Of a stretch of 64,000 nucleotides of DNA, positions 56,349-64,000 are shown in pieces. A model generated the notes under the pieces. It was given only the letters and a program-made list of their open reading frames with translations, searched no databases and was not told the origin of the DNA. Source of the stretch: Flavimobilis marinus (GTDB lineage Bacteria > Actinomycetota > Actinomycetes > Actinomycetales > Cellulomonadaceae); the NCBI RefSeq assembly GCF_900113055.1, contig NZ_FONZ01000002.1, positions 1 through 64,000 on the forward strand, given 5' to 3'. Within the stretch, counting starts at the first letter, position 1, and each line of letters starts with the position of its first letter. The translations under genes were made by a program, and so were the position numbers.

Positions 56349-58051
56349 GGTGCGTCGCTGAGCGCCGCGCGATCCCGGCGCACGTGCGTGCGGGCGTGCG
56401 CGACGGCGGCGTCGAGGTCGTCGAACAGGTGGTTGCGCCGCTGCAGCTCGGCGAGTACGCCGACAGACGCGAGCAGCTGGTGGTGACGGGTCTGCAGGCC
56501 CTTGACCAGCACGGCGACGCCGCGGCGGTCCAGATCGGCAACGAGCTGGGCGAGGGCATTCGCACCGCTCGCGTCGAGCACGCGCACCCCGGCCAGGCGC
56601 AGGATCACGACGCGGACGTCCGCGACCTGCACGAGCTCGTCGAGGAACCGGCGGGAGTCCGCGAAGAACAGCGCGCCGTCGATGCGGAAGACCGCGATGT
56701 GCTCGTGGAGGAGGTCTTCCTCGGTGTCGTGGTCGACCTCGCGGGCGATCTCCTCGCGCGTGACCCCGCTGGCCCGCGCGACGTGCCGCAGGGCCAGCAC
56801 GGCCGCGACGGCGACGCCGATCTCGACTGCGACGACGAGGTCGAGGACGATCGTGGCGAGGGCCGTGAGCACGAACACGAGCCCGTCCGAGCGGGTGGAC
56901 CGCAGGATCGAGCGGGCCGTGGCGAGGTCGATCATGCGGGCGGCGGTCACCAGCAGCACGCCCGCGAGCGCGCTGAGCGGGATCGCGCCCACCAGGGGAG
57001 CAGCCACGAGCACGACGACGGCGAGCACCAGCGCGTGCACGGTCGCGGCGACGCGGGTGCGGGCCCCGGAGCGGACGTTCACGGCGGTGCGGGCGATCGC
57101 CCCGGTGGCGGGCAGACCGCCGAACATTCCGCTCGCGACGTTCGCCAGGCCCTGCCCGACGAGCTCGCGGTTGGGGTTGGTGCGCGGGACGTCGTCGGCC
57201 ATGCCGTCCGCCACCTGCGCGGACAGCAGGCTCTCGAGGGCCGCGAGTGCCGCGACGGCGAACGCGGCGGACAGCAGGGCGTTGAGCTCGCTGAGGTCGG
57301 GCAGGCTCGGGGCGGGCAGGGACGAGGGCAGTGCGCCGATGCGCCGCACGTCGAGGTTGAGCGCCTCGACGGCGAGGGTCGCGACGACGACGGCGATCAG
57401 CGAGGCGGGCAGGGTGCGGCGGACCCGGTGCAGCACGAGCATGAGGGCCACGACGCCGACGACGATGCCCGCGGCGGGCGCTGCGGCCGACCAGTCGACG
57501 CGGGGGAGCGTCTGGGCGGCGATGAGGGCGGCGTTCTCGCCCTCGGCGGGGGTGGTGTCGAGGGCGAGCGGGATCTGCTGGAACGCGATGATCACGCCGA
57601 TGCCGAGGGTGAAACCCTCGACGACGGGCCAGGGGATGTAGGCCACGAGCGAGCCCACGCCCGCGAGGCCGGCCACGACGATGATGATCCCGGCGAGCAC
57701 GGCGACGGCTGCGACGGCGGAGACGCCGAGCTGGTGCACGATCGGGACGAGCACCACGACCATGGCGCCGGTCGGGCCGGAGACCTGCAGGGCCGAGCCG
57801 CCGAACACCGCGGCGACGATGCCTGCGACGACGGCGGTGACGAGCCCCGCCGCGGCCCCCACGCCGGAGGTGACCCCGAACCCGAGGGCGAGGGGGAGCG
57901 CGACGATCGCGACCGTCACGCCGGCGATCAGGTCACCGCGCCACGAACCACGCAGGCCGGCGTAGTCGGAGCGACGGGGCAGCGCGCGGCGGCGGACCGT
58001 GGCCCAGACGTCGCGGGCGGAGACGGTGCCGGCGGGGGACGAGGTGCTCAT
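56345..58051 (-). CDS. SulP family anion permease with STAS domain
   Basis: A 568-aa transporter with 10-12 helices. The N-terminal GDLIAGVTVAIVALPLALGF is the SulP signature, followed by FGGSALQVSGPTGAMVVVL and GQGLANVASGMFGGLPATGA. A cytosolic STAS domain (about 440-545) has ILRLAGVRVLDASGANALAQ, the region that includes the conserved serine of anti-sigma antagonists. Sulfate, bicarbonate or another anion is the likely substrate. The ATG overlaps the arsR stop by 4 nt, so the regulator probably controls it. Confidence 0.92.
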   Translation of the reverse strand: MSTSSPAGTVSARDVWATVRRRALPRRSDYAGLRGSWRGDLIAGVTVAIVALPLALGFGVTSGVGAAAGLVTAVVAGIVAAVFGGSALQVSGPTGAMVVVLVPIVHQLGVSAVAAVAVLAGIIIVVAGLAGVGSLVAYIPWPVVEGFTLGIGVIIAFQQIPLALDTTPAEGENAALIAAQTLPRVDWSAAAPAAGIVVGVVALMLVLHRVRRTLPASLIAVVVATLAVEALNLDVRRIGALPSSLPAPSLPDLSELNALLSAAFAVAALAALESLLSAQVADGMADDVPRTNPNRELVGQGLANVASGMFGGLPATGAIARTAVNVRSGARTRVAATVHALVLAVVVLVAAPLVGAIPLSALAGVLLVTAARMIDLATARSILRSTRSDGLVFVLTALATIVLDLVVAVEIGVAVAAVLALRHVARASGVTREEIAREVDHDTEEDLLHEHIAVFRIDGALFFADSRRFLDELVQVADVRVVILRLAGVRVLDASGANALAQLVADLDRRGVAVLVKGLQTRHHQLLASVGVLAELQRRNHLFDDLDAAVAHARTHVRRDRAALSDAP

Positions 58052-58404
58052 CGGGAGGCCGAGTCGTCGACAGCGTCCAGTGCCTGGCGGGTGGTGGCGT
58101 GCGCCTCGAGGAGGACCGTGCGTGCGTCGCGCAGCAGCCCGGTGACGGCTGGCCCGGCGACGCGATACAGGACGGTCTTGCCCTCCCGGCGGGAGGTGAC
58201 GACGCCGACGCGGCGCAGCACGGCGAGGTGCTGGGACAGGTGCGAGGCTTCCATGCCGGTCTCGGCGAGGAGTTCCGCGACCGGGCGTTCGCCGTCGGCC
58301 AGGAGCTCGAGCGTGCGCACCCGCGCAGGGTGAGCGAGGGCCTTGAACAGGTCGGCCTTGATCTCGTGGAGCGGAGCGTGGATCCCGTACTGGCGCAGCG
58401 GCAT
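58048..58404 (-). CDS. ArsR/SmtB family transcriptional regulator
   Basis: About 118 aa from ATG at 58404 (MPLRQYGIHAPLHEIKADLF). The winged helix holds ALAHPARVRTLELLADGERP and the recognition helix METSHLSQHL-like sequence MEASHLSQHLAVLRRVGVVT, then REGKTVLYRVA. No obvious metal-binding cysteines remain (the only C is before this start), so it may sense something other than metal. A GTG at 58425 would place the start inside the operator and is rejected. It co-transcribes with sulP. Confidence 0.9.
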   Translation of the reverse strand: MPLRQYGIHAPLHEIKADLFKALAHPARVRTLELLADGERPVAELLAETGMEASHLSQHLAVLRRVGVVTSRREGKTVLYRVAGPAVTGLLRDARTVLLEAHATTRQALDAVDDSASR

Positions 58405-58422
58405 GACATCGCAATCTGTGAT

Positions 58423-58446
58423 CACTTGATGAATCCATCAAGTGTA
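58423..58446 (-). promoter_or_regulatory. Palindromic operator and -10 of the arsR-sulP operon
   Basis: A perfect 9-bp inverted repeat, CACTTGATG (58423-58431) and CATCAAGTG (58436-58444), with AATC between. On the minus strand the -10-like TACACT (58446-58441) overlaps the right arm. A bound dimer would block the promoter, the usual ArsR autorepression. It is 18 nt upstream of the arsR ATG. Confidence 0.75.
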
Positions 58447-58480
58447 GCGCTGTGACGAGGGATGGCCGCATGATCGCTGG

Positions 58481-58879
58481 ATGAGCCCCACCGCTGCAGC
58501 ACCCCGCCGCCACGTCCCCTGGGCGGTCGTGGTCCCGTTCGCGATCTCCGGGGTGGTTCACCTGGCCCGGCCACAGACGTTCACGGGCATCATCCCGACG
58601 CCGCTGCGACGGTGGGACAGGTCGCTCGTGCTGGTCTCCGGCGTCGCCGAGCTCGCGTGCGCTGCCGGGCTGCTCGTTCCCGGTGCGCGCCGCGCGGCCG
58701 GACTCGCGAGCAGCGGACTGCTGCTGGCGGTCTGGCCGGCCAACGTCCAGATGAGTGTGGCGCTGGGGCGTCGGGCGTGGCGGAGGCGAGACGCCCGATC
58801 GGCGCTGACCTTCGGGATCTCCGTGCTGCGGCTCCCGGTCCAGGTGCCGTTGGTGCGATCAGCGCTGCGGGCGCGGTAG
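58481..58879 (+). CDS. DoxX-like membrane protein
   Basis: A 132-aa protein with four predicted helices. AISGVVHLARPQTFTGIIPT is the DoxX-like signature (VxHFxxPxxFxxIvP), followed by VLVSGVAELACAAGLLVPGA and a Trp-Pro motif, WPANVQMSVA. Function unknown; members are tied to redox or thiol stress in other bacteria. Divergent from arsR with the operator between, so it may be affected by the same regulator. Confidence 0.82.
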   Translation: MSPTAAAPRRHVPWAVVVPFAISGVVHLARPQTFTGIIPTPLRRWDRSLVLVSGVAELACAAGLLVPGARRAAGLASSGLLLAVWPANVQMSVALGRRAWRRRDARSALTFGISVLRLPVQVPLVRSALRAR

Positions 58880-58882
58880 TGC

Positions 58883-59299
58883 TCAGTCCGTGAGCTGAGC
58901 CTGCAGTCCCCAGCGATCGATCTGGATCCAGTACTCCGCGATCCGGCTCTCGGCGACGCGGTACACGCAGCTGGCCACCTCGACGATCGGCTTGCCCGTG
59001 GGCGCGGCTCCATCGACGTCCCCGAGGTGTCTGCCGTGCTGGGTCCAGCGGGCGTAGACCTTGTCGCCCGAGCCGAACAGCTCGTCGATCCTCAGGTCGA
59101 ACGCACCGTAGGCCTCCATCATCTGCCTGACGTGCTCGGCATACTCCTCGGGCGTGCGGGCGATCGTCGTCGGATTCTCGGCCTGTACCTGGTGGGCTCG
59201 CACGGAGCTCGTCATCAGGTGCGAGGCGTGCGCGGGATCGACGCCCGAGCGGACGATCTCGAGGAACTCCTGGACCACGGCGACGGGGCTGCGACTCAT
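58883..59299 (-). CDS. SnoaL-like/ester cyclase family protein
   Basis: A 138-aa alpha+beta barrel (NTF2-like) protein. VQEFLEIVRSGVDPAHASHL and TPEEYAEHVRQMMEAYGAFD, then VYARWTQHGRHLGD and AEYWIQIDRWGLQAQL match the SnoaL-like polyketide cyclase/ester cyclase group. The catalytic role is unproven. ATG at 59299; convergent with the DoxX-like gene, only 3 nt apart. The 134-nt divergent gap to imuA' holds the LexA box. Confidence 0.82.
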   Translation of the reverse strand: MSRSPVAVVQEFLEIVRSGVDPAHASHLMTSSVRAHQVQAENPTTIARTPEEYAEHVRQMMEAYGAFDLRIDELFGSGDKVYARWTQHGRHLGDVDGAAPTGKPIVEVASCVYRVAESRIAEYWIQIDRWGLQAQLTD

Positions 59300-59385
59300 G
59301 GCGGCACACGGTACGGTCCGCCATCGTGCGAGGCCAGCGGGTCGCCGAGGCGTCTCGCCGACGGTGTCAGCCGCGACGCATACGA

Positions 59386-59401
59386 TCGAACAAACGTTCG
59401 A
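59386..59401 (+). promoter_or_regulatory. LexA (SOS) box of the imuA'-imuB-dnaE2 operon
   Basis: TCGAACAAACGTTCGA is a perfect match to the actinobacterial/Gram-positive LexA consensus (GAAC-N4-GTTC) and extends to an 18-bp palindrome, 59385-59402. A -10-like TAGAAT (59402-59407) begins at its right edge. It lies 32 nt before imuA'. LexA would block the promoter until DNA damage. Confidence 0.92.
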
Positions 59402-59433
59402 TAGAATGGCTGTCCGGTTCACGAGGAGGACGC

Positions 59434-60384
59434 ATGACTGCCACCGCTCACGAGAGCGCCGGCACCCCCGCCGCAGCGGGTCGTGCGACGGATCGCGCCG
59501 CGCTCGCCCGGGCGGCGCTGCGGGCCGCCGAGCTCCGCACAGGCGCGCGCCGGGTGGAGATGACGACCGCACCCGCACCCGCGGAGGCCCTGGTCACCCG
59601 AGGTGCTGCCCCGGCCGTCGTCGTCCAGGGCGCCCAGGTGGAGTCGGCCGCCCCCGCAGCCGAGATCGCCGCCCGCACCGCCGAGCGCACCGAGCGCGCC
59701 CTCCCGCTGGGCGCCCGCACCGTGGAGCGCCCGCCACTCGAGGTCCCCGCACCCCTGCGCCCCCTGCTGCCCGAGGGGCTGCCGCGCGGCGCCGTCGCGC
59801 AGGTGACCGGCTCGACCGCCCTCGTCCTCGCCCTGCTCGCCGAGACCAGCACCCAGGGCGCCTGGGCCGCGATCGTGGGGGACCCCGCCGTCGGCGTCCT
59901 GGCCGCCGCCGAGATGGGCGTCGACCTCGAGCGCCTCGCCCTCGTCCCGCGCCCCGGGTCCCAGGCGCCCCTCGTCGTCGCCGCGCTCGTGGACGGCATG
60001 GACGTCGTGGTCATCGGACCCGACGTCGCCCTGCTCGACTCCGACCGCCGGGCGCTCGCGGCCCGCGCCCGGGACCGCGGCACCGTGATCCTCAGCACCA
60101 CCGTGTGGTCCGGCGCGCGCCTCGGGCTGAACGTCAGCGGCGTGCGCTGGCGCGGGCTCGGCGTCGGCACCGGCCGACTGCGCAGCCGCGAGCTGCTCGT
60201 CGAGCGCGTGGGCCGCGGCGTGGGTGCCCAGCGTGCGCACCTCGAGATCACCCTGCCGTTCTCCGCCGCTCCCGAGGCGCCCGCCGTAGCGCCCGCCGCG
60301 ACGACGTCGACCGAGCCCGCGCTCGCGGCCGCGCGTCCCACCGCGCCAGCCCAGCCCGTCCTCCCGCTCCGACTGGTCGGGTGA
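59434..60384 (+). CDS. imuA': ImuA'-like mutasome protein
   Basis: A 316-aa protein at the head of the SOS mutagenesis cassette. It has a disordered Ala-rich first 120 residues, then a RecA-like fold without a Walker A (GLPRGAVAQVTGSTALVLAL in its place; AAIVGDPAVGVLAAAEMGVD; VVVIGPDVALLDSDRRALAA). The C-terminal 40 residues are Pro/Ala-rich. In mycobacteria ImuA' works with ImuB and DnaE2 in damage-induced mutagenesis. ATG at 59434 follows GAGGAGGA. The upstream in-frame stretch over the LexA box is rejected. Confidence 0.88.
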   Translation: MTATAHESAGTPAAAGRATDRAALARAALRAAELRTGARRVEMTTAPAPAEALVTRGAAPAVVVQGAQVESAAPAAEIAARTAERTERALPLGARTVERPPLEVPAPLRPLLPEGLPRGAVAQVTGSTALVLALLAETSTQGAWAAIVGDPAVGVLAAAEMGVDLERLALVPRPGSQAPLVVAALVDGMDVVVIGPDVALLDSDRRALAARARDRGTVILSTTVWSGARLGLNVSGVRWRGLGVGTGRLRSRELLVERVGRGVGAQRAHLEITLPFSAAPEAPAVAPAATTSTEPALAAARPTAPAQPVLPLRLVG

Positions 60385-60389
60385 GCCCC

Positions 60390-61949
60390 ATGAGCACCAC
60401 GCTCGTCGCCCTGTGGGTGCCGGACTGGCCCGTCGTGGCCGCCGCCACCCTCGCCGACGTCCCCGCCCACCAACCCGTCGCCGTGCAGGCCGGGCAGCGC
60501 CTCACCGCTGTGTCCACCGCCGCCCGCGCCGTCGGCGTGCGCCGCGGCATGCGCCAGCGCCAGGCCCAGGAAGCCTGCCCAGACCTCGTCCTGCTGCCCG
60601 ACGACGCCCTGCGTGACGCCCGCCTGTTCGAGCCCGTCGCCGCCGCAGCCGACGAGGTCGTCGCCGGCGTCGAGATCGCCCGCCCCGGGCTGCTGCTCGC
60701 CCCCGCCGGCGGCGCCAGCCGGTTCTACGGTTCATCCACCGCGCTCGCAGCCCGCCTCGTGGACGCGGTGGCGCACGAGACCGGGCACGAGAGCCACGTC
60801 GGGATCGCGGAGGGGGTGCTCGCCGCCGTGCTCGCCGCCCGCGAGGACCGCGTGCTTCCCGACGCCGCCGCCCGCACCTACCTCGACCCGCGCCCCCTCA
60901 CCGACCTCACCTACGTCGCGATGAGTCCCGAGCGCATCACCGAGATCCGCGACCTCGTCGACCTCTGGGACCGGCTCGGCATCCGCACCATGGCCGACCT
61001 CGCGGGCCTGGCCGAGAAGGACGTGCTCGCCCGGTTCGGGGAGGCCGGCACCTGGGCGCACCAGCTCGTGCGCGGCCTCGACCTGCGCCCGCCCGCCCAG
61101 GAACGCCTCGAGGCGGACCTCGACGTGAGCTGCGAGCTCGACCCCCCGGCCGAGCGCATCGACACCGCCGCGTTCGCCGCCCGGCGCCTGGCCGAGCAGC
61201 TCTACGCCGCGCTCGTCGAGCGCTCGGCGTCCTGCGGGCGCCTCGAGATCACCGCCCGCACCACCGAGGGCGTGGACCTGGCGCGCACCTGGCGCACCGA
61301 CGCAGGCACCCTGGGCGGCCTCACCGCCGCCCGCATCACCGATCGCGTGCGCTGGCAGCTCGAGGGCTGGCTGTCCGGTGGCGGGCAGGGGCCGCTCAAC
61401 CGCATCGGCCTCGCCGCCCAGGACCTCGCGCCCGCCGGCGTGCATCAGGGCGGTCTGTGGGGCGCCGACGCCGGAGGGCAGGTCCGCGCCCGGCGCGCCC
61501 TCGAGCGCGTGCAGGGCCTGCTCGGGGTCGAGTCCGTCCTGGGCGTCCAGCTGCAGGGTGGGCGCGAGGTGCGCGACCAGGTGCACCTGGTGCCGTGGGG
61601 CAGCGTCGACGTCGCCCAGCGCACCCGGGAGCTGCCGTGGCCCGGCCGCCTGCCCGAGCCCGCCCCCGCGCGCGTCCTGACCGAGCCCCGCCCGGTCCGG
61701 CTGCTCACCGGCGATGCCGCCCCCGTGCGCGTGGACCGTCGCCTCGCCCTCAGCGGGGACCCGGCCGTGCTCGAGCACGACGACGCCCAGCAGCACCTGG
61801 TCGGGTGGGCCGGCCCGTGGCCCGTGGCCCAGCGGTGGTGGCGCGCCGAGGCCAGCCGCGCCGTCTACCTGCAGGTGCTCGCGCCCAGCGGCGCGCTGCT
61901 GGTGTCCTGCCGCCGCGACGAGTGGTTCCTCGAGGCGCACTATGACTGA
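60390..61949 (+). CDS. imuB: ImuB, Y-family polymerase-like mutasome adaptor
   Basis: A 519-aa Y-family homologue. The N-terminus reads TLVALWVPDWPVVAAATLAD where active polymerases have a DxD metal site, so it should be catalytically dead, as in known ImuB. The thumb-like HhH region (LWDRLGIRTMADLAGLAEKD), a little-finger-like domain and an ImuB C-terminal domain follow. It links DnaE2 and ImuA' and binds the sliding clamp; a clamp-binding motif may be near the middle but is not clear. ATG at 60390 or GTG at 60381 (overlapping the imuA' stop). It overlaps dnaE2 by 8 nt. Confidence 0.93.
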   Translation: MSTTLVALWVPDWPVVAAATLADVPAHQPVAVQAGQRLTAVSTAARAVGVRRGMRQRQAQEACPDLVLLPDDALRDARLFEPVAAAADEVVAGVEIARPGLLLAPAGGASRFYGSSTALAARLVDAVAHETGHESHVGIAEGVLAAVLAAREDRVLPDAAARTYLDPRPLTDLTYVAMSPERITEIRDLVDLWDRLGIRTMADLAGLAEKDVLARFGEAGTWAHQLVRGLDLRPPAQERLEADLDVSCELDPPAERIDTAAFAARRLAEQLYAALVERSASCGRLEITARTTEGVDLARTWRTDAGTLGGLTAARITDRVRWQLEGWLSGGGQGPLNRIGLAAQDLAPAGVHQGGLWGADAGGQVRARRALERVQGLLGVESVLGVQLQGGREVRDQVHLVPWGSVDVAQRTRELPWPGRLPEPAPARVLTEPRPVRLLTGDAAPVRVDRRLALSGDPAVLEHDDAQQHLVGWAGPWPVAQRWWRAEASRAVYLQVLAPSGALLVSCRRDEWFLEAHYD

Positions 61950-64000
61950 GCTCTCCGCAGACCCGGCCGCGCCGCGGTACGCCGAGCTGCACGCCCACTC
62001 CGCGTTCAGCTTCCTGGACGGCGCCAGCCAGCCCGAGGCCTTGGTCGCCGAGGCGCACCGCCTCGGCCTGTCCGCCCTCGCGCTCACCGACCACGACGGG
62101 CTCTACGGCGTCGTCCGCTTCGCCCAGGCCGCCCGGCGCGTGGGACTGCCCACCGTGTTCGGGGCCGAGCTCCACCTCGCCACTGCCCAGGGTGCGCTCG
62201 ACGACCCCACGGGCGTGCCCGACCCGCGCGCCTCCCACCTGCTCGTCCTCGCCCGCGGCGAGCGCGGCTACCGCTCGCTGTCCAGCGCGATCGCCCAGGG
62301 ACACCTCGCCGCCGGGGTCAAGGGCAAGGCACGGTACGACCTCGCGAGCCTCGCCGAGCAGGGTGCGGGGGACTGGCTCGTGCTCACCGGCTGCCGCAAG
62401 GGCACCGTCCGCCAGGCGCTCGCCACCGCCGGCCCCGCGGCGGCGCGCACCGAGCTCGACCGGCTCGTGCAGCACTTCGGCCGGGACTCCGTGGCCGTGG
62501 AGATCACCGACACCGCCGACCCGTACGACGCCGAGCGCAACGCCACGCTCGCAGCCCTCGCGGCCGACGTCGGCGTCCCGCTCGTGGCGACCGGCAACGT
62601 GCACTACGCCAGCCCCGCCGACGCCGAGCTCGCCGCGGCGCTCGCCGCGATCCGCGCCCGCCGCTCCCTCGACGACATGGACGGCTGGCTGCCCGGCGCG
62701 CCCACCGCGCACCTGCGCTCGGCCCGGGAGATGCTCGCTCGCCACCGCGCGCACCCGGAGGCCGTCGCGACCGCCGCGACGCTGGCCGCCGAGTGCGCGT
62801 TCGACCTCGCCCTCGTCGCTCCCGCCCTGCCGCCCTACGACGTCCCCGCCGGTCACACCGAGGCCACCTGGCTGCGTGAGCTCGTGCGCCGCGGCGCGCT
62901 CGACCGCTACGGACCGCCCGAGGCCGAGCGCGTGCCGGGCGCCTACGCGCAGATCGAGCACGAGCTGCGCGTGATCGAGGACCTCGGCTTCCCCGGGTAC
63001 TTCCTGATCGTCTACGACCTCGTCGAGTTCTGCCGCGTCAACCACATCCTGTCCCAAGGGCGCGGCTCGGCGGCGAACTCCGCCGTCTGCTACGCGCTAG
63101 GCATCACCGCCGTCGACGCCGTGCACCACGGGCTGCTGTTCGAGCGGTTCCTCGCGCCCGAGCGCGACGGGCCGCCCGACATCGACGTCGACATCGAGTC
63201 CGGGCGCCGCGAGGAGGTCATCCAGTACGTCTACCGGCGGTTCGGGCGCTCGCACGCCGCGCAGGTCGCCAACGTCATCTCCTACCGGCCCAAGTCCGCC
63301 GTCCGCGACGCCGCCCGGGCGCTCGGCTACGGCGTCGGGCAGCAGGACGCCTGGAGCAAGGGGATCGAACGCTGGGGGAGCCTGCGCACCGGCGGTGTCC
63401 CCGGCGCGGCGACGACCACCTCGGCCGCACCCCAGCTCGAGGCAGCGATCGTCCAGCGTGACCGGACCAAGGAGGCGCTGTGGGGCTCGGACCGCGACCT
63501 GCCGGCCGTCGACCCCGACGCGGGCAGCGACGTCGCGGGCATCCCCGCGCCCGTGGTCGACCTCGCCGACGACCTGCTGCGCCTGCCCCGGCACCTGGGC
63601 ATCCACTCGGGCGGGATGGTCATGTGCGACCGCCCCGTGATCGAGGTGTGCCCCGTCGAGTGGGCCCGCATGGAGGGGCGCACCGTGCTGCAGTGGGACA
63701 AGGACGACTGCGCCGACGCCGGGCTGGTGAAGTTCGACCTGCTGGGCCTCGGGATGCTCACCGCGCTGCGCATCGGCTTCGACCTCGTCGCCGAGCACGG
63801 CGGCCCCACCCTCACGCTGCACGGGCTGCCACCCGACGACCCCGCGGTGTACGACCTGCTGTGCGCCGCGGACACGGTCGGGGTGTTCCAGGTGGAGTCC
63901 CGCGCCCAGATGGCCACCCTGCCGCGCCTGCAGCCGCGCCGGTTCTACGACATCGTCATCGAGGTCGCCCTCATTCGCCCCGGCCCCATCCAGGGCAACT
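61942..64000 (+). CDS. dnaE2: Error-prone DNA polymerase DnaE2 (partial, runs off the window)
   Basis: The first 686 codons are present; the rest lies past 64000. The PHP domain starts with AELHAHSAFSFLDGASQPEA, the form specific to DnaE2, then ALTDHDGLYG and TGNVHYASPADAE. The palm has GRGSAANSAVCYALGIT and PDIDVDIES with catalytic aspartates, then RPKSAVRDAARALGY, HLGIHSGGMVM and QWDKDDCADAGLVKFDLLGL. It performs translesion and mutagenic synthesis under SOS control with ImuA' and ImuB. A full-length protein would be about 1,050-1,150 aa. Confidence 0.96.
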   Translation, partial: MTELSADPAAPRYAELHAHSAFSFLDGASQPEALVAEAHRLGLSALALTDHDGLYGVVRFAQAARRVGLPTVFGAELHLATAQGALDDPTGVPDPRASHLLVLARGERGYRSLSSAIAQGHLAAGVKGKARYDLASLAEQGAGDWLVLTGCRKGTVRQALATAGPAAARTELDRLVQHFGRDSVAVEITDTADPYDAERNATLAALAADVGVPLVATGNVHYASPADAELAAALAAIRARRSLDDMDGWLPGAPTAHLRSAREMLARHRAHPEAVATAATLAAECAFDLALVAPALPPYDVPAGHTEATWLRELVRRGALDRYGPPEAERVPGAYAQIEHELRVIEDLGFPGYFLIVYDLVEFCRVNHILSQGRGSAANSAVCYALGITAVDAVHHGLLFERFLAPERDGPPDIDVDIESGRREEVIQYVYRRFGRSHAAQVANVISYRPKSAVRDAARALGYGVGQQDAWSKGIERWGSLRTGGVPGAATTTSAAPQLEAAIVQRDRTKEALWGSDRDLPAVDPDAGSDVAGIPAPVVDLADDLLRLPRHLGIHSGGMVMCDRPVIEVCPVEWARMEGRTVLQWDKDDCADAGLVKFDLLGLGMLTALRIGFDLVAEHGGPTLTLHGLPPDDPAVYDLLCAADTVGVFQVESRAQMATLPRLQPRRFYDIVIEVALIRPGPIQGN

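Noticed and set aside
58405-58425. Longer arsR start at GTG 58425
   Set aside because: The codon falls inside the left arm of the operator and before the family N-terminus MPLRQYG.

Overview
The window is very GC-rich DNA (hand-counted 60-base lines in ordinary genes give about 70-80% G+C) from an actinobacterium. Gene content and order point to the Micrococcales, probably a relative of Cellulomonas; the species cannot be named from sequence alone. Evidence includes the block TPR protein - HAD phosphatase - 48-aa protein - tlyA - nadK - recN - steA - steB ... pyrG - nudix, which parallels Rv1691-Rv1700 of Mycobacterium tuberculosis. The SUF operon, the fabG-fabI pair, the imuA'-imuB-dnaE2 cassette with an actinobacterial LexA box, and heme A synthase/SURF1 agree with this.

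Layout. 1-210: end of an rRNA operon (5S rRNA and terminator). 351-15134: a long, tightly overlapping plus-strand run covering rRNA methylation, NAD kinase, DNA repair, cell separation (SteA/SteB), cell-wall genes (a MraY-like transferase, MurJ, a GT4 glycosyltransferase), CTP synthase and a Nudix hydrolase. 15142-17876 (minus): heme A synthase and a two-gene ABC exporter. 17943-24749: SUF iron-sulfur operon sufR-B-D-Rieske-C-S-U-T, preceded by a clear SufR-type operator and ended by a 53-nt perfect palindrome. 24846-27687 (minus): zinc metallopeptidase and biotin transporter genes bioY-M-N. 27801-35291: two ABC-F proteins around SURF1, DUF3099 and fabG-fabI-sixA.

35292-38397 is a compositionally foreign island (about 47-63% G+C in sampled lines) holding one large gene. 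It encodes an NLR-like STAND ATPase with an N-terminal Swt1-type HEPN domain, an NB-ARC-like NTPase, a helical repeat region and a C-terminal cold-shock domain. It is the best candidate here for an undescribed, probably defensive, system.

38398-45100: phosphoserine phosphatase, divergent glgC/glgA with apparently leaderless promoters, a lone ABC ATPase, and NfeD plus an SPFH protein. 45212-59299 is a more variable region of transporters (MFS, BCCT, SulP), small enzymes, a third ABC-F protein, an ArsR regulator with its palindromic operator, and a small family of secreted lipoproteins. 59386-64000: the SOS mutasome imuA'-imuB-dnaE2 under a perfect LexA box; dnaE2 runs off the end of the window.

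Start codons were set by hand from Shine-Dalgarno sites, start-stop overlaps and family knowledge. No database search was possible, so all family assignments rest on recognised motifs and gene context.
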